The notes under the pieces: generated by a model
The model's input: the letters and a program-made list of their open reading frames with translations, nothing else
The model's database searches: none
What the model was told of the DNA's origin: nothing
DNA from: Methylophilus sp. 5
GTDB lineage: Bacteria > Pseudomonadota > Gammaproteobacteria > Burkholderiales > Methylophilaceae
Reading direction: 5' to 3'
DNA: 64,000 nucleotides
Assembly (NCBI RefSeq): GCF_000515275.1
Contig: NZ_KI911560.1
Location: 2,842,124-2,906,123 of the forward strand
Program-made: the position numbers and the translations under genes
Shown here: in pieces, positions 43,301-51,399 of the stretch
How positions within the stretch are numbered: the first letter of the stretch is position 1
How the letters are laid out: each line of letters starts with the position of its first letter

Positions 43301-46300
43301 CAGTTTGTTGCCTGCTTGCAGTTGAATATCGCCAGCCGTGTTGATCTGCGTGCCGACTTCTTCTGTGGTGCTGCGTTTGATGTAGTTTTTAGCGACGCCG
43401 GTGCTGGTACTGAGTCCGGTTTGTTGCGTAGTCAGGTCTATATTGTTTCCGGCGGAGAGTGCGGTGAGGCCGTTTTCGCTGCGATTGCTGATGTGTGCAG
43501 CATCGAGCCCAATATTGCCTCCAGCCATGGCAACAAGCACGCCATTGGCGCTATCGGTCACATACAGGCCTGCCACACGGTCTATGCCGGTGCGCTCAGA
43601 GTAGCCGAGTGCGCCGCGTTGCAAGCCGGTTTGTGCGCTGTTATTGCTATTAAAGGTGGTGCTTTCAATCTTGATGTCATTGCCTGCATTGAGGGCAAGC
43701 GCTTGTTGCGCGCTGATGCTGCCGCCCTGGTTGAGGATATCTTGCTGCGCATTGAGGCTGACGGTTTTACCGGTGATTTGGCCTAGCAGGTTTTGGATAT
43801 TATCGGCTTGGATTGACAGCACTTGCTGCCCCGACAATGTACCGCTATTGATTAACGTATTTTGCCCGGATTGCGCCGTGTTGAGGTTGATATTGAGCGT
43901 TTGGCCGGAGATGAGGCTACCGGCATTGCTTAAGTCACCGGCCGTCAAGCGCGTATACACTTGCGGCACCAGCGCTTGCGTGGTGCTGCCGTCTGGCAGT
44001 GTCACGTTTTGCGTGACTAACCAGACAATATCACTGGTGAGCTGTGCCACTTGTGCGGCACTCAAGGCCACGCCTGGCACTAGCTGATGGGTATTGGCAA
44101 AGGTGACGCCATTGGTCATCAGGGCTTGGTATTGTGCCTGGTCGTTGCTATAGCCTGCCAGAAAGCGCCTGCCGGTGAGCTGGTTAATCTGCTCGCGCAC
44201 CAGCCGTTGCTCGTAAAACCCATCGCCCAGCCGTTTGGTTTGATAGGCCGGGTCGTAACTGAGTTGGCTCAGCATGTAGTCTGAGCTTAACCATTGCCCA
44301 TAACTGGCAAAGCGCGGGCTGGTTTCAATCAGGTAACTGGCGCTCGGGTCAGTCTGGCGATAAAGGCTGGCCAAGGAGTTTGCGCGCACGGCATCTGGCT
44401 GTTGATTGCCTAAGCTATTGCTATTTAGGCTCGCCACCTGGCCATTGCTGGTGGCGGTGGTATTGGCCAGATACTGCGTGGTTGGTAGCGTGGTGGTAGT
44501 CACCGCTGGCGCTGGTCGATAGGGATAACGGTCAATATCGTAATCAAAGCCGCCGCCATCGCCATCGTAGTCATAATAGTAAGCAGTGCCGCTATAGGTC
44601 GTGGTGGTGTCACCGGTGATATTGAGGTTGTTTAAACTGCCGCCGCTGTGGGTTAAATCGCCACCCGCGATGATGCGGCTGTCATTATTGGTGACATTGC
44701 CAATGAGATTCAGGTGACCACCTGCGATGATGTCAGCAGGTTGGCTGGAAGCAATGCGTGTCTCAGCAGTGGTGCCATGGTAAATATAGCGCCAGTATTC
44801 CCTAAAGTTAAACGGCAAATTATAAGTGCTGCCATACCGCCAGGAGATATTCTCGTTGCCAATGCGCCAGGCGGGATAATCTGCACTGTTATATAAGCCA
44901 CCTTCGCCTCGGGGCGTAAACTGGTCGTAATGGGTGGTGCCTACCTCTACAGACTCCGTCGTCACCCCTGCATTCAGGTTCTGGATAGACGCCATATTGA
45001 TCAGCATATTGCCATCGGCTTCTATGGTGGCGTCATTATTCATCAGGCTATCGCCCTGGCCAGTGGCGGCGTGCTGTGCATCCAGCGTGCGGCCGATCGC
45101 CATATCGCCCAAACTAAAAATCAGGCTCTTGGACTGATTGACCAGAGTCTCGGATATACCGAGGTCTAGGCGCTCGCGGGCCGCAATGGTGGCCGAGCGG
45201 CTCACCCCATTCACGGTTTGCGCCAGGTTATTCAGGCGGCGCGCCTGTATCGCCACATGGTCACCCAGAATTTGACCCAGACCTTGATTGGTCAAGGTAT
45301 CTGCGTTAATAAATGTGTTAATGCCATCAATCAACCCGCTGTTAATCAGCGTATCAACGATATCCAACTCGGTATTGGCACCGCTTAACTCGCCGCTATT
45401 GTTTAACTGCCCGGCCTGAATCAGCAGCCTGTTTCCTGCCAGCAGGCTGGTCTGGTTCACAATGCTGCCTTGTGATGTCAATAACAAATCGCCATCGGCC
45501 TGCATTAGGCCTGTGGTTTGCAAGTAGTCTTGCTGCAAGTTGGCCGTTAAGTTGCCGCCCGCAAGCACCCTGCCATCACCGGATAATTGATTAGCAATCA
45601 CATGCATATCCTGCCCGGCAGCCAATAAGGCATTGCTATTACTGATGTGATCAGCATTCACGGTCATTGACGTGGCTGCAGTGATTTTATTCTGGTTGTT
45701 TAAATCGCCAGTCTCAATCTGCATGGCAGCCCCTGACAACACCTCGCCAGTGTTTTGCAGGCTATGACTCTTCAGATCCATATTGCCCTGCGCCACGAGG
45801 GTATTGTGGTTGCTCAACTGCCCGTTAATATCCATGCTTAACTCACCGGTAGTCGCCGCGATCACGCCCTGGTTATTCACCCCCAAGCCCAACTCAGTGC
45901 CTATCAGGTGTATTTTGCCTGCATACATGCCACCCAGCGCGGCGACATCCAGCGCGACCAGTGGTGTGGGCTCATTGCTTGCAGCCACTGAGGTAAGCGT
46001 GCCAATATCGCCATTGCTGGCCACATTGACCTGCTGGGTGCCGAGCACAACATTGAGTGTTTTGGCCCACACGCCCGCGTTGGCCACCACGGCGCGACTA
46101 ATCACATCGGTGTAGTCAACAGCGCTGGTATCGAGGCCTGCGCCCAAAAATTGAATCACGCCGCCGGTGACGCGATAGGCGGTCAAGTCGCCGCCAATAA
46201 ATACCGGGGCGCCAGTGGTCAGCGTGGCGCGCCAGGCATTAATAAAGCCGCAACCATTGCAGCTGATGCCAGACGGGTTAGCCACGATCACTTGCGCGCG

Positions 46301-46828
46301 GCTACCGGCCACCTCAATAAAACCATTAAGCAAGCTGGGCTGCGAAGAGTTGACCTCGTTAAGAATGGTGCGCGCCGTGCCTGCACCCAGATTAGGATTA
46401 CCCTGCACCCAGCCACCCAACTGCGTTTGCACATTAGTGCGGCTATTGTTGAGAATTACGCCATTTTGCATGACATCAAACTGTTGATAGGTATTGTGCG
46501 AGAGCCCGTTGTGGTCAGGTGTTTGAATATTCACTAATGGCACGCCATTGGCCGCATTGGTCACTAGCGGTTGGTGGTGCGCAGATGCGCCTGGGTCAGC
46601 CACAATATCTGCCTGTGCCGCCACAAACGGCAACATACCGCCAAAGGCCAACAAAGCCCATCGTGCGCTGCGGCTGATTGCTGCCTGCAACGGCGGGTGT
46701 GGCAAAGCCTGAATACCCGCTGCTGTTTGGCTACTTTTAAGCTTGCCTCTGCCACTCACGTGCTCGGCCACCACCATCCACACACCACGCAGCTGGTTAA
46801 ACACAATACGGTAGATTTGTTTGTTCAT
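40376..46828 (-). CDS. cdiA: CdiA-type two-partner secretion toxin/adhesin
   Basis: A 2150-residue exported protein. Residues 1-72 hold an extended signal peptide (MNKQIYRIVFNQLRGVWMVV, hydrophobic core to AAQA). The TPS secretion domain spans about 75-330 with ANPSGISCNGCGF (183-195), a form of the NPNGI motif. Then come haemagglutinin-type beta-helix repeats to about 1700, including VGSQLNAGQDLSLSAQDQL and a GNAVDGQ tandem repeat near 1800-1830. The C-terminal part (from about 1900) contains GPTGGIQGVKGTLFGKPYEP, GSWQDKLIESFAGSHDYIGG and the tail EIWQAISILLKGAK. This is a recurrent haemagglutinin toxin tail of unknown activity. CdiB (46866-48674) is upstream, the lipoprotein immunity gene overlaps the stop. 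Confidence 0.9.
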   Translation of the reverse strand: MNKQIYRIVFNQLRGVWMVVAEHVSGRGKLKSSQTAAGIQALPHPPLQAAISRSARWALLAFGGMLPFVAAQADIVADPGASAHHQPLVTNAANGVPLVNIQTPDHNGLSHNTYQQFDVMQNGVILNNSRTNVQTQLGGWVQGNPNLGAGTARTILNEVNSSQPSLLNGFIEVAGSRAQVIVANPSGISCNGCGFINAWRATLTTGAPVFIGGDLTAYRVTGGVIQFLGAGLDTSAVDYTDVISRAVVANAGVWAKTLNVVLGTQQVNVASNGDIGTLTSVAASNEPTPLVALDVAALGGMYAGKIHLIGTELGLGVNNQGVIAATTGELSMDINGQLSNHNTLVAQGNMDLKSHSLQNTGEVLSGAAMQIETGDLNNQNKITAATSMTVNADHISNSNALLAAGQDMHVIANQLSGDGRVLAGGNLTANLQQDYLQTTGLMQADGDLLLTSQGSIVNQTSLLAGNRLLIQAGQLNNSGELSGANTELDIVDTLINSGLIDGINTFINADTLTNQGLGQILGDHVAIQARRLNNLAQTVNGVSRSATIAARERLDLGISETLVNQSKSLIFSLGDMAIGRTLDAQHAATGQGDSLMNNDATIEADGNMLINMASIQNLNAGVTTESVEVGTTHYDQFTPRGEGGLYNSADYPAWRIGNENISWRYGSTYNLPFNFREYWRYIYHGTTAETRIASSQPADIIAGGHLNLIGNVTNNDSRIIAGGDLTHSGGSLNNLNITGDTTTTYSGTAYYYDYDGDGGGFDYDIDRYPYRPAPAVTTTTLPTTQYLANTTATSNGQVASLNSNSLGNQQPDAVRANSLASLYRQTDPSASYLIETSPRFASYGQWLSSDYMLSQLSYDPAYQTKRLGDGFYEQRLVREQINQLTGRRFLAGYSNDQAQYQALMTNGVTFANTHQLVPGVALSAAQVAQLTSDIVWLVTQNVTLPDGSTTQALVPQVYTRLTAGDLSNAGSLISGQTLNINLNTAQSGQNTLINSGTLSGQQVLSIQADNIQNLLGQITGKTVSLNAQQDILNQGGSISAQQALALNAGNDIKIESTTFNSNNSAQTGLQRGALGYSERTGIDRVAGLYVTDSANGVLVAMAGGNIGLDAAHISNRSENGLTALSAGNNIDLTTQQTGLSTSTGVAKNYIKRSTTEEVGTQINTAGDIQLQAGNKLEMRAANVTSDQGNISAQASDIDITAGKATLDTEQYRKTKKSGFMSSSKTERRDTVHDETAIASSLSAESINLRAGNAQTPGNLNITGSDLVASQNVALSATGNVTVTAAQETHQETHDYKQSKTGFSASSTSVGYGSSKLKQNTTITETTQRSSTIGSVEGDVSIEAGKAYTQTASDVVAPQGDIDITAQKVDITSADETYQRTDKMKYKQSGVSVGISNPVVSAIQTTDQMSKAAGQTDDPRMQALAAATTALSVKNAADAVKTGSAGNFADQAGGISLNFSIGSSTAKSSSQTQQSVAKASQVNAGNNVRITATGAGSESDLTVVGSQLNAGQDLSLSAQDQLNLIAAKNTQTLQSSNKSSSASVGVSVGLGSSGAVTPTASFNSSRGKANGADTSWTETQVSAGNKATLQSGTDTTLKGAQVKAKQVVADVGTSGQGNLNVESLQDTATYQSKQSSSGASVSFGSNGIPTGGSVSAGKQKINSDYASVNEQSGIYAGDEGFQVNVNGNTDLKGAIIASTDKAIQDNKNSLTTNTLTTSDIHNKAEYDAKAIAASVGVGSQTGKPTLSGAGYGKDSGDATSKTVTAVSGGDVTIKDNVLQQSQSGKDATATLVLLKRDVHIDDKGNAVDGQGNAVDGQGNAVDGQGNAVDGQGNSTAAKISPIFDADKVAKEIQAQVQITQAFSQQAYQAVGTYVQEKRQNLQNQLKAATTAEDKAAIQAQLKELRIEEQVMNVLIGAVAGTGGAAFAKESLSAAADQMRRLMIDDSKKFVGVIDAQNKALDNIAAESSGVRGDDSKVGGTRVDLDMLCGQMNERCAKQQDANGNDILDQRGIPKLALNEQGFVVFNAKKTDGSIMSLNEFIETSEGQNMVGPTGGIQGVKGTLFGKPYEPGSWQDKLIESFAGSHDYIGGSLSGLYDEQGNIRRGMSASEKSIYDNLVTTSAIPVAAPFAASELLSAEIWQAISILLKGAK
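41334..41434 (-). repeat. 21-bp tandem repeat inside cdiA
   Basis: Four full copies of TTCCCCTGACCATCGACAGCA plus a partial fifth. They encode GNAVDGQ repeated four times. The matching site in the type-50 orphan module has a single unit (GNAVDSQG), so copy number has changed recently. Unit length is a multiple of three, so copy changes keep the frame. Confidence 0.95.
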
Positions 46829-46865
46829 TGCAATCTCACTTGGCGTTACTTGCTATCGTCAACCG

Positions 46866-48674
46866 CTAAAAGCTGACATTCAGATTAAATCCGGTCACAC
46901 TGCCATCCGCCTGCAAGCCTTCCGGCACATGCAACGGCTGCCCCCAGAACAAGTCATAATTAAGCTGCGCAGCCTTCACCGCCACATTGCCGCGCAGGCC
47001 AATCACAGCACCCGCCAGTTGCTTGCCAGGTAAGTAGCGTGTGGATTGCCCGCCTACCTCACCGTAATCAACCCCCAGATAAGCAGCGTGACTACTGCTG
47101 GCAAATGGCACTAATAGCTCATTGCGCCAAAACCAGCCGTGGTCGCCAAGCAATAATTGCTCACCATTAAAACCACGCACGGTATAGCGGTTACCAAGGC
47201 TAAAGCGGTCTTGCGGCGTGAGCGGGGTGAGGTTACTTTGCGCGCGCAGATTGGCGCTGTACTGCAAGGCTTGGGTGCCCCACGGCATAGGCAATTGCAA
47301 AGGTGCCCTAAAGCTGACATCTGCCAGCCAAAGCCGCATGCGCGATGTGCCTTCGCCAAAAGCCTGCTCTGGCGCAGCCAGGCTGTGATAGGCCCCCGTG
47401 CCCCTGCGGTAAGCGAGGCGATAATCAAACACCGCACGGCCTAAGTACCAACTTTGATCCAGTCCATATTCAAAGCCAGCCACACGTCGGTGCTGCGCCT
47501 CGATTTCTGCCTCATTAATATAGTTGCTAGAACTACGTAAAAAGGTTTTAACGGACAATGTGGTTTTATTAAACGCATTACGAAAAACCAGCCGTGCCAA
47601 CTTGGCCTCTACACTTTCGCTGTCACCGCTAAAAATATAGCCTTGGTTAATGCCTGCCACTTGCTGGTAAAAGTGGCTGTTGGAGGCCGTCACTCCAAAC
47701 ATCCAGTAATCCCATGGAATGGCGTAACTGGCCGTTGTACTTTCATTGCCGCGTATGCCATCCTGCCCGCCGCCTAAGTCACGGTTGTGGCTTACATATA
47801 GCAAATCATTGAGTGTGGTCACGCTATCCAGCGACACGGTCACACCGCCCTGATAACGACCAGTAGAACGCGTGCCGCCATCGTCGGCACTCAATGTCAC
47901 CCGGGCCGGGAATTGTCGCTGGTATTGAATCACCACATCACTTAAACCTGGCGTGGAAACATCCTCTGCGCTGGCAGGCTCAATGCGGATATCCGCATCT
48001 GCGGTCGGCACGCGTTTCAGGTTTTCTAGCGCCTGCTCAATATCGCGCAGATTCAGCAAATCACCCGCTTGCATAGGTATCGCATTCCATAACGACACGT
48101 GCGGATTAGCGTCTGCCGCCAACCGGATTTTATGAATACGGCCGGGGATCACCGTCAATATTAAGTGGCCGCTACTTAAATCTTGTGGCCCAACCAGCAC
48201 GCGAGTGGTGACATAGCCGCGTGCAATGATGCGGTTTTGCACTCTGGCAACCAAGGCATTAATGCCTGAGACACCAAAGCATCGCCCCAGCAATGGCTCA
48301 CCTTTTTCGCCCGCTTTCAACGTGTTATCCAGTGCAAACTGAAAAGGCGCCACCGGCGTGTTATCAGCAGAACTTAAACTCACCTTGTGGATGGCAAAAC
48401 AAGGTAATTCTTCGATGGGCATCACTTCTGAGGACTGCAAGGCTGACTTTTGCAGCTTGGTTGCAGCATCACGCGCATCGACTGCAGGCTGTTGTTGTTG
48501 CTCAAGCTGACGTGCGCGCTCTAGTTGCCGCTGATACTGCTGGGCATTTTCTTGAGGTAAATCAATCGCCGCCGCATACGCTGCCTGGCTAAGTAAAACG
48601 CTACATAGCAATAGCAGCCCACTGAATACACGATGCAATAACCAGATTGGTTGTTTAGAGGAGATACACGGCAT
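46866..48674 (-). CDS. cdiB: Two-partner secretion outer membrane transporter CdiB/FhaC
   Basis: A 602-residue protein with signal peptide (ending QAAYAAA), an alpha-helical plug helix rich in Gln (NAQQYQRQLERARQLEQQQQ, about 43-62), two POTRA domains (about 90-270, with CFAIHKVSL and GRCFGVSGINALVARVQNRI) and a 16-strand beta-barrel to the C-terminal Phe. The FhaC/HecB family loop motif VRGF is present in RYTVRGFNGEQLL. It transports CdiA across the outer membrane. It is 37 bases upstream of cdiA and its promoter region carries TTAACATTAGTTAA. Confidence 0.95.
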   Translation of the reverse strand: MPCISSKQPIWLLHRVFSGLLLLCSVLLSQAAYAAAIDLPQENAQQYQRQLERARQLEQQQQPAVDARDAATKLQKSALQSSEVMPIEELPCFAIHKVSLSSADNTPVAPFQFALDNTLKAGEKGEPLLGRCFGVSGINALVARVQNRIIARGYVTTRVLVGPQDLSSGHLILTVIPGRIHKIRLAADANPHVSLWNAIPMQAGDLLNLRDIEQALENLKRVPTADADIRIEPASAEDVSTPGLSDVVIQYQRQFPARVTLSADDGGTRSTGRYQGGVTVSLDSVTTLNDLLYVSHNRDLGGGQDGIRGNESTTASYAIPWDYWMFGVTASNSHFYQQVAGINQGYIFSGDSESVEAKLARLVFRNAFNKTTLSVKTFLRSSSNYINEAEIEAQHRRVAGFEYGLDQSWYLGRAVFDYRLAYRRGTGAYHSLAAPEQAFGEGTSRMRLWLADVSFRAPLQLPMPWGTQALQYSANLRAQSNLTPLTPQDRFSLGNRYTVRGFNGEQLLLGDHGWFWRNELLVPFASSSHAAYLGVDYGEVGGQSTRYLPGKQLAGAVIGLRGNVAVKAAQLNYDLFWGQPLHVPEGLQADGSVTGFNLNVSF

Positions 48675-48742
48675 GACGCTCTGCTTTTAGTCTGAAATAA
48701 ATAATGCTCACCTGCAGGCACTCCTACAGACAGACATAAATT

Positions 48743-48756
48743 TTAACATTAGTTAA
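48743..48756. promoter_or_regulatory. TTAACATTAGTTAA palindrome upstream of cdiB
   Basis: A perfect palindrome TTAAC-ATTA-GTTAA about 70-80 bases before the cdiB start, in an AT-rich region with further TTAAC-like repeats (48767-48790). It matches the paired TTAACAT motifs upstream of the double-glycine peptide genes. Candidate site for a shared regulator. Confidence 0.4.
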
Positions 48757-48853
48757 TTTAAATAACCAATATTAACAAACAAAAACTAACAGCCGTGAAG
48801 TCGGCGCAGGGAAAGAATACGGTGCAGAGGCGCAGGTGTAATGAAGATGGACG

Positions 48854-48885
48854 TAAAAAAAGCCGTGTAAACACACAGCTTTTTA
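48854..48885 (-). terminator. Intrinsic terminator after the 48902 gene
   Basis: On the minus strand AAAAAGC-T-GTGT - GTTT - ACAC-G-GCTTTTTT forms a hairpin with a T-run, 17 bases beyond the stop of the 122-residue gene. It separates that gene from the CDI operon. Confidence 0.8.
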
Positions 48886-48901
48886 AGCAGAACAGCAGTC
48901 G

Positions 48902-49270
48902 TTATCGGTTATTGAAAAACCCGATATTCATGACGCGGTCATTCACAAATGTCACTTCGGTTTCTTTGTAGGTATTTTTGTCATCATATTTGACCAGGTT
49001 TTTGTAGTACCACATTTCGACCTGCACCGGTTTGGAGTTATCTTGCTGTTTGGCTACGTTGCCTATCATGCTGTTGGCATTACTGGGTTTGACTGACTGT
49101 TGTTTTTTAAACGGCTGACCCAGTTTTTCTATGATGATTTTTTTTGATTTACCGCTAAAGCCGGTAATGAACTCGTCTTCGCTGTAGATTTTACCAGCAA
49201 ATGCAGACGTGGCGGCGAACAGCAATGAGGTGGCAACCATTACTGCTGAAATTTTTGCGTATAACTTCAT
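48902..49270 (-). CDS. Exported hypothetical protein, 122 residues
   Basis: A signal peptide (MKLYAKISAVMVATSLLFAA, cleavage after SAFA) precedes a small domain with GKSKKIIIEKLGQPFKKQQS and YYKNLVKYDDKNTYKETEVT FVN-like beta strands. The layout (a G-x-P motif after a helix, then strands) resembles small SmpA/OmlA-type or DUF-type periplasmic proteins, but I cannot name a family. It stands alone before the CDI locus with its own terminator. Confidence 0.7.
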   Translation of the reverse strand: MKLYAKISAVMVATSLLFAATSAFAGKIYSEDEFITGFSGKSKKIIIEKLGQPFKKQQSVKPSNANSMIGNVAKQQDNSKPVQVEMWYYKNLVKYDDKNTYKETEVTFVNDRVMNIGFFNNR

Positions 49271-49415
49271 GTTTTAATTCCTGTTATCCAAAATCCAACG
49301 TATTAAATTTTCAAACGAATCAAGTTGATCGTTCTCAATGATTATTTTGTGAAAGTATAACTGTTTATGACTGAATTCGGTTGACCAGCGCCCGGCTATT
49401 ATTGCAGAGCAAGCC

Positions 49416-50180
49416 TCAAATATGCAGTTGCATGCCGTCGTAACCGACTTCAATATGGGCTGGCAATCTGGCTTGCAAAGCACGGTATTCCAGCTCATGC
49501 GTCATATGAATCAGCACATTGCGTTTGGCGCCTATGCGCTCAATCAGGGCCAGCGACTGCGATACACTGACATGGGTGGGATGCGGGCTTTCACGTAAAC
49601 AATCAATCAGCAAAAGCTCCACCCCCTGCAATAAATCGTATGAGCTCTCAGGGATCTCTGACACATCTGTCATATAAACCAGGTTACCGATACGGTACGC
49701 ATAAATGCGAATCTTGCCATGCATCACCGGCACTGGCGTCACCCATTGCCCAGCCACCTCAAATGGCGCCTCGACCACATGCGCGGCTAACACCGGCAAA
49801 TCCCAATACTGCGGAATAGGATCACGCAAGGTGTAGCCAAACTTATCCTGGATATGCGCAATCGCTTCAGGGTAGCTATACAGCGGAATCTGGCAACGGT
49901 TGATCTGGCAAAAAGCCCGCAGGTCATCAATGCCATGCAAATGATCTGCGTGGGTGTGCGTGTATAACACGGCATCGACCCGGCACATGTGTTCACGCAA
50001 GGCCTGCTGCCTTAAGTCAGGCGAGGTGTCGATTAAAATCACCCGGCCATCGTCCAATGTGACCATGCTGGAGCAACGTGTGCGCTTATTGCGCACGTCA
50101 GTCGAGACACAGGTCGCGCAGCGGCAACCAACGGCGGGCGTACCCGCGCTGGAACCGACACCTAAAATGGTTAATTGCAT
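49416..50180 (-). CDS. MBL-fold metal-dependent hydrolase (PhnP-like)
   Basis: A 254-residue metallo-beta-lactamase-fold enzyme with a PhnP-like N-terminal zinc site (GTPAVGCRCATC), the THTHADHLHGIDDLR motif (about 76-90) and HMTHELEY near the C-terminus. Members are phosphodiesterases; PhnP itself acts on cyclic ribose phosphate, but without phn genes nearby the substrate cannot be assigned. It overlaps tatD-type gene 50171 by 10 bases and is the last of the pabC-mltG-tmk-holB-pilZ run. Confidence 0.9.
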   Translation of the reverse strand: MQLTILGVGSSAGTPAVGCRCATCVSTDVRNKRTRCSSMVTLDDGRVILIDTSPDLRQQALREHMCRVDAVLYTHTHADHLHGIDDLRAFCQINRCQIPLYSYPEAIAHIQDKFGYTLRDPIPQYWDLPVLAAHVVEAPFEVAGQWVTPVPVMHGKIRIYAYRIGNLVYMTDVSEIPESSYDLLQGVELLLIDCLRESPHPTHVSVSQSLALIERIGAKRNVLIHMTHELEYRALQARLPAHIEVGYDGMQLHI

Positions 50181-50947
50181 GGCTGGGCGTGTTTGAACAG
50201 ATTAAAAAAGTTTGCCGTCGTCGCCTCCACAATCTGCTGCAATGGCACCTCTCGCAAACGCGCAATTTCTTCTGCCACATGCCGCACATACGCCGGCTGG
50301 TTGGTTTTACCACGAAAAGGGATAGGCGCCAGGTAAGGTGAATCCGTCTCAACCAACATGCTGCCCAACGGGACCTTTTGCGCCACTTCTTTCAAGGCCA
50401 CTGCATTTTTAAAGGTGACGATGCCAGAAAACGAGATATAAAAGCCCATCGCAATCGCAGCCTGTGCCACTTCCCAGCTTTCGGTAAAACAATGCATGAC
50501 ACCACCCACCTCTGCAGCGCCCTCTTCCTGCATGATACGCAAGGTGTCTTCGGCCGCATTGCGGGTGTGGATAATCAGTGGTTTACCGGTGGCTTTGGCC
50601 GCGCGGATATGGGTACGAAAGCGCGCACGCTGCCACTCCAAATCACCGGTCAGGCGAAAGTAATCCAGCCCGGTTTCACCGATGGCGACAACTCTTGCAT
50701 GATTCGCCAAACTGACCAGGCCATCTACTGTTGGCTCCTGGATGTTTTCGTAATCTGGATGCACGCCCACTGAGGCGTAAATATTCGGGTATTGCTCGGC
50801 AATCGCCAGCACTTCTGGAAATTTGTCCAGCGTCACCGACACGCACAAAGCATGCCCCACCTGATTACTTTGCATGCTCTCAAGCACCTGGTCCATATTT
50901 TGGACCAGTTCGGGAAAATTAAGATGGCAATGCGAATCGACTAACAT
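50171..50947 (-). CDS. TatD-family metal-dependent DNase
   Basis: A 258-residue TIM-barrel hydrolase with DSHCHLNF (residues 4-11), GVHPDYE, IGETGLDYFR (about 91-100), HTRNAAEDT and ETDSPYLAPIPFRGK (about 203-217). These metal ligands are those of TatD/YcfH. The position after holB and pilZ is that of E. coli ycfH. Role in DNA repair or fragment clearing, as for the family. Confidence 0.93.
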   Translation of the reverse strand: MLVDSHCHLNFPELVQNMDQVLESMQSNQVGHALCVSVTLDKFPEVLAIAEQYPNIYASVGVHPDYENIQEPTVDGLVSLANHARVVAIGETGLDYFRLTGDLEWQRARFRTHIRAAKATGKPLIIHTRNAAEDTLRIMQEEGAAEVGGVMHCFTESWEVAQAAIAMGFYISFSGIVTFKNAVALKEVAQKVPLGSMLVETDSPYLAPIPFRGKTNQPAYVRHVAEEIARLREVPLQQIVEATTANFFNLFKHAQPCN

Positions 50948-50993
50948 ATGGTTTCCAGCAAAAAGCGTTATTCAGGCCTGAGTTAACACAGAT

Positions 50994-51356
50994 CTATATG
51001 GTGTTTGACGGGCGGCTCGACTTCAGCGCAGCCCCAAGAATCGTCTCAATGCGCTTTTTGGCCTCGGCACCACCATCTTTATCCGTAAACTGGATGCCTA
51101 TGCCTTGCGGCTTGTTATTCGCAGCCTGCGGCGTCATCCAGATCACTTTGCCCACAACCTTGAGCTTATTGGGGTCATTCAGCAAGGTCAGCAGCATAAA
51201 AATCTCTTCGCCCATTTTAAAAGGTTTGCTGGTTGGAATAAACAAACCGCCGCCTTTGACAAAAGGCATGTAAGCGGCAAACAGTGCCGCTTTTTCGCGG
51301 ATCGCCAGCGACAAAACACCGGGTTTTGCGGCGGCAGGTGGTTGTGTGTCGTTCAT
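50994..51356 (-). CDS. pilZ: Type IV pilus assembly protein PilZ
   Basis: A 120-residue non-canonical PilZ protein: it lacks the RxxxR c-di-GMP motif, as in the PilZ of Pseudomonas and Xanthomonas. GGGLFIPTSKPFKMGEEIFM and VVGKVIWMTPQ fit the family, and the neighbour holB is the classical context. It is needed for type IV pili by family knowledge. Confidence 0.92.
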   Translation of the reverse strand: MNDTQPPAAAKPGVLSLAIREKAALFAAYMPFVKGGGLFIPTSKPFKMGEEIFMLLTLLNDPNKLKVVGKVIWMTPQAANNKPQGIGIQFTDKDGGAEAKKRIETILGAALKSSRPSNTI

Positions 51357-51399
51357 GACCTAAGCTCCAAAATATTTAAGTGCGCGACGCCCAAAAGAG

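Noticed and set aside
49274..49498. Open frame of 74 codons on the minus strand
   Set aside because: Half of it overlaps the MBL hydrolase gene in another frame; the rest shows no coding character.
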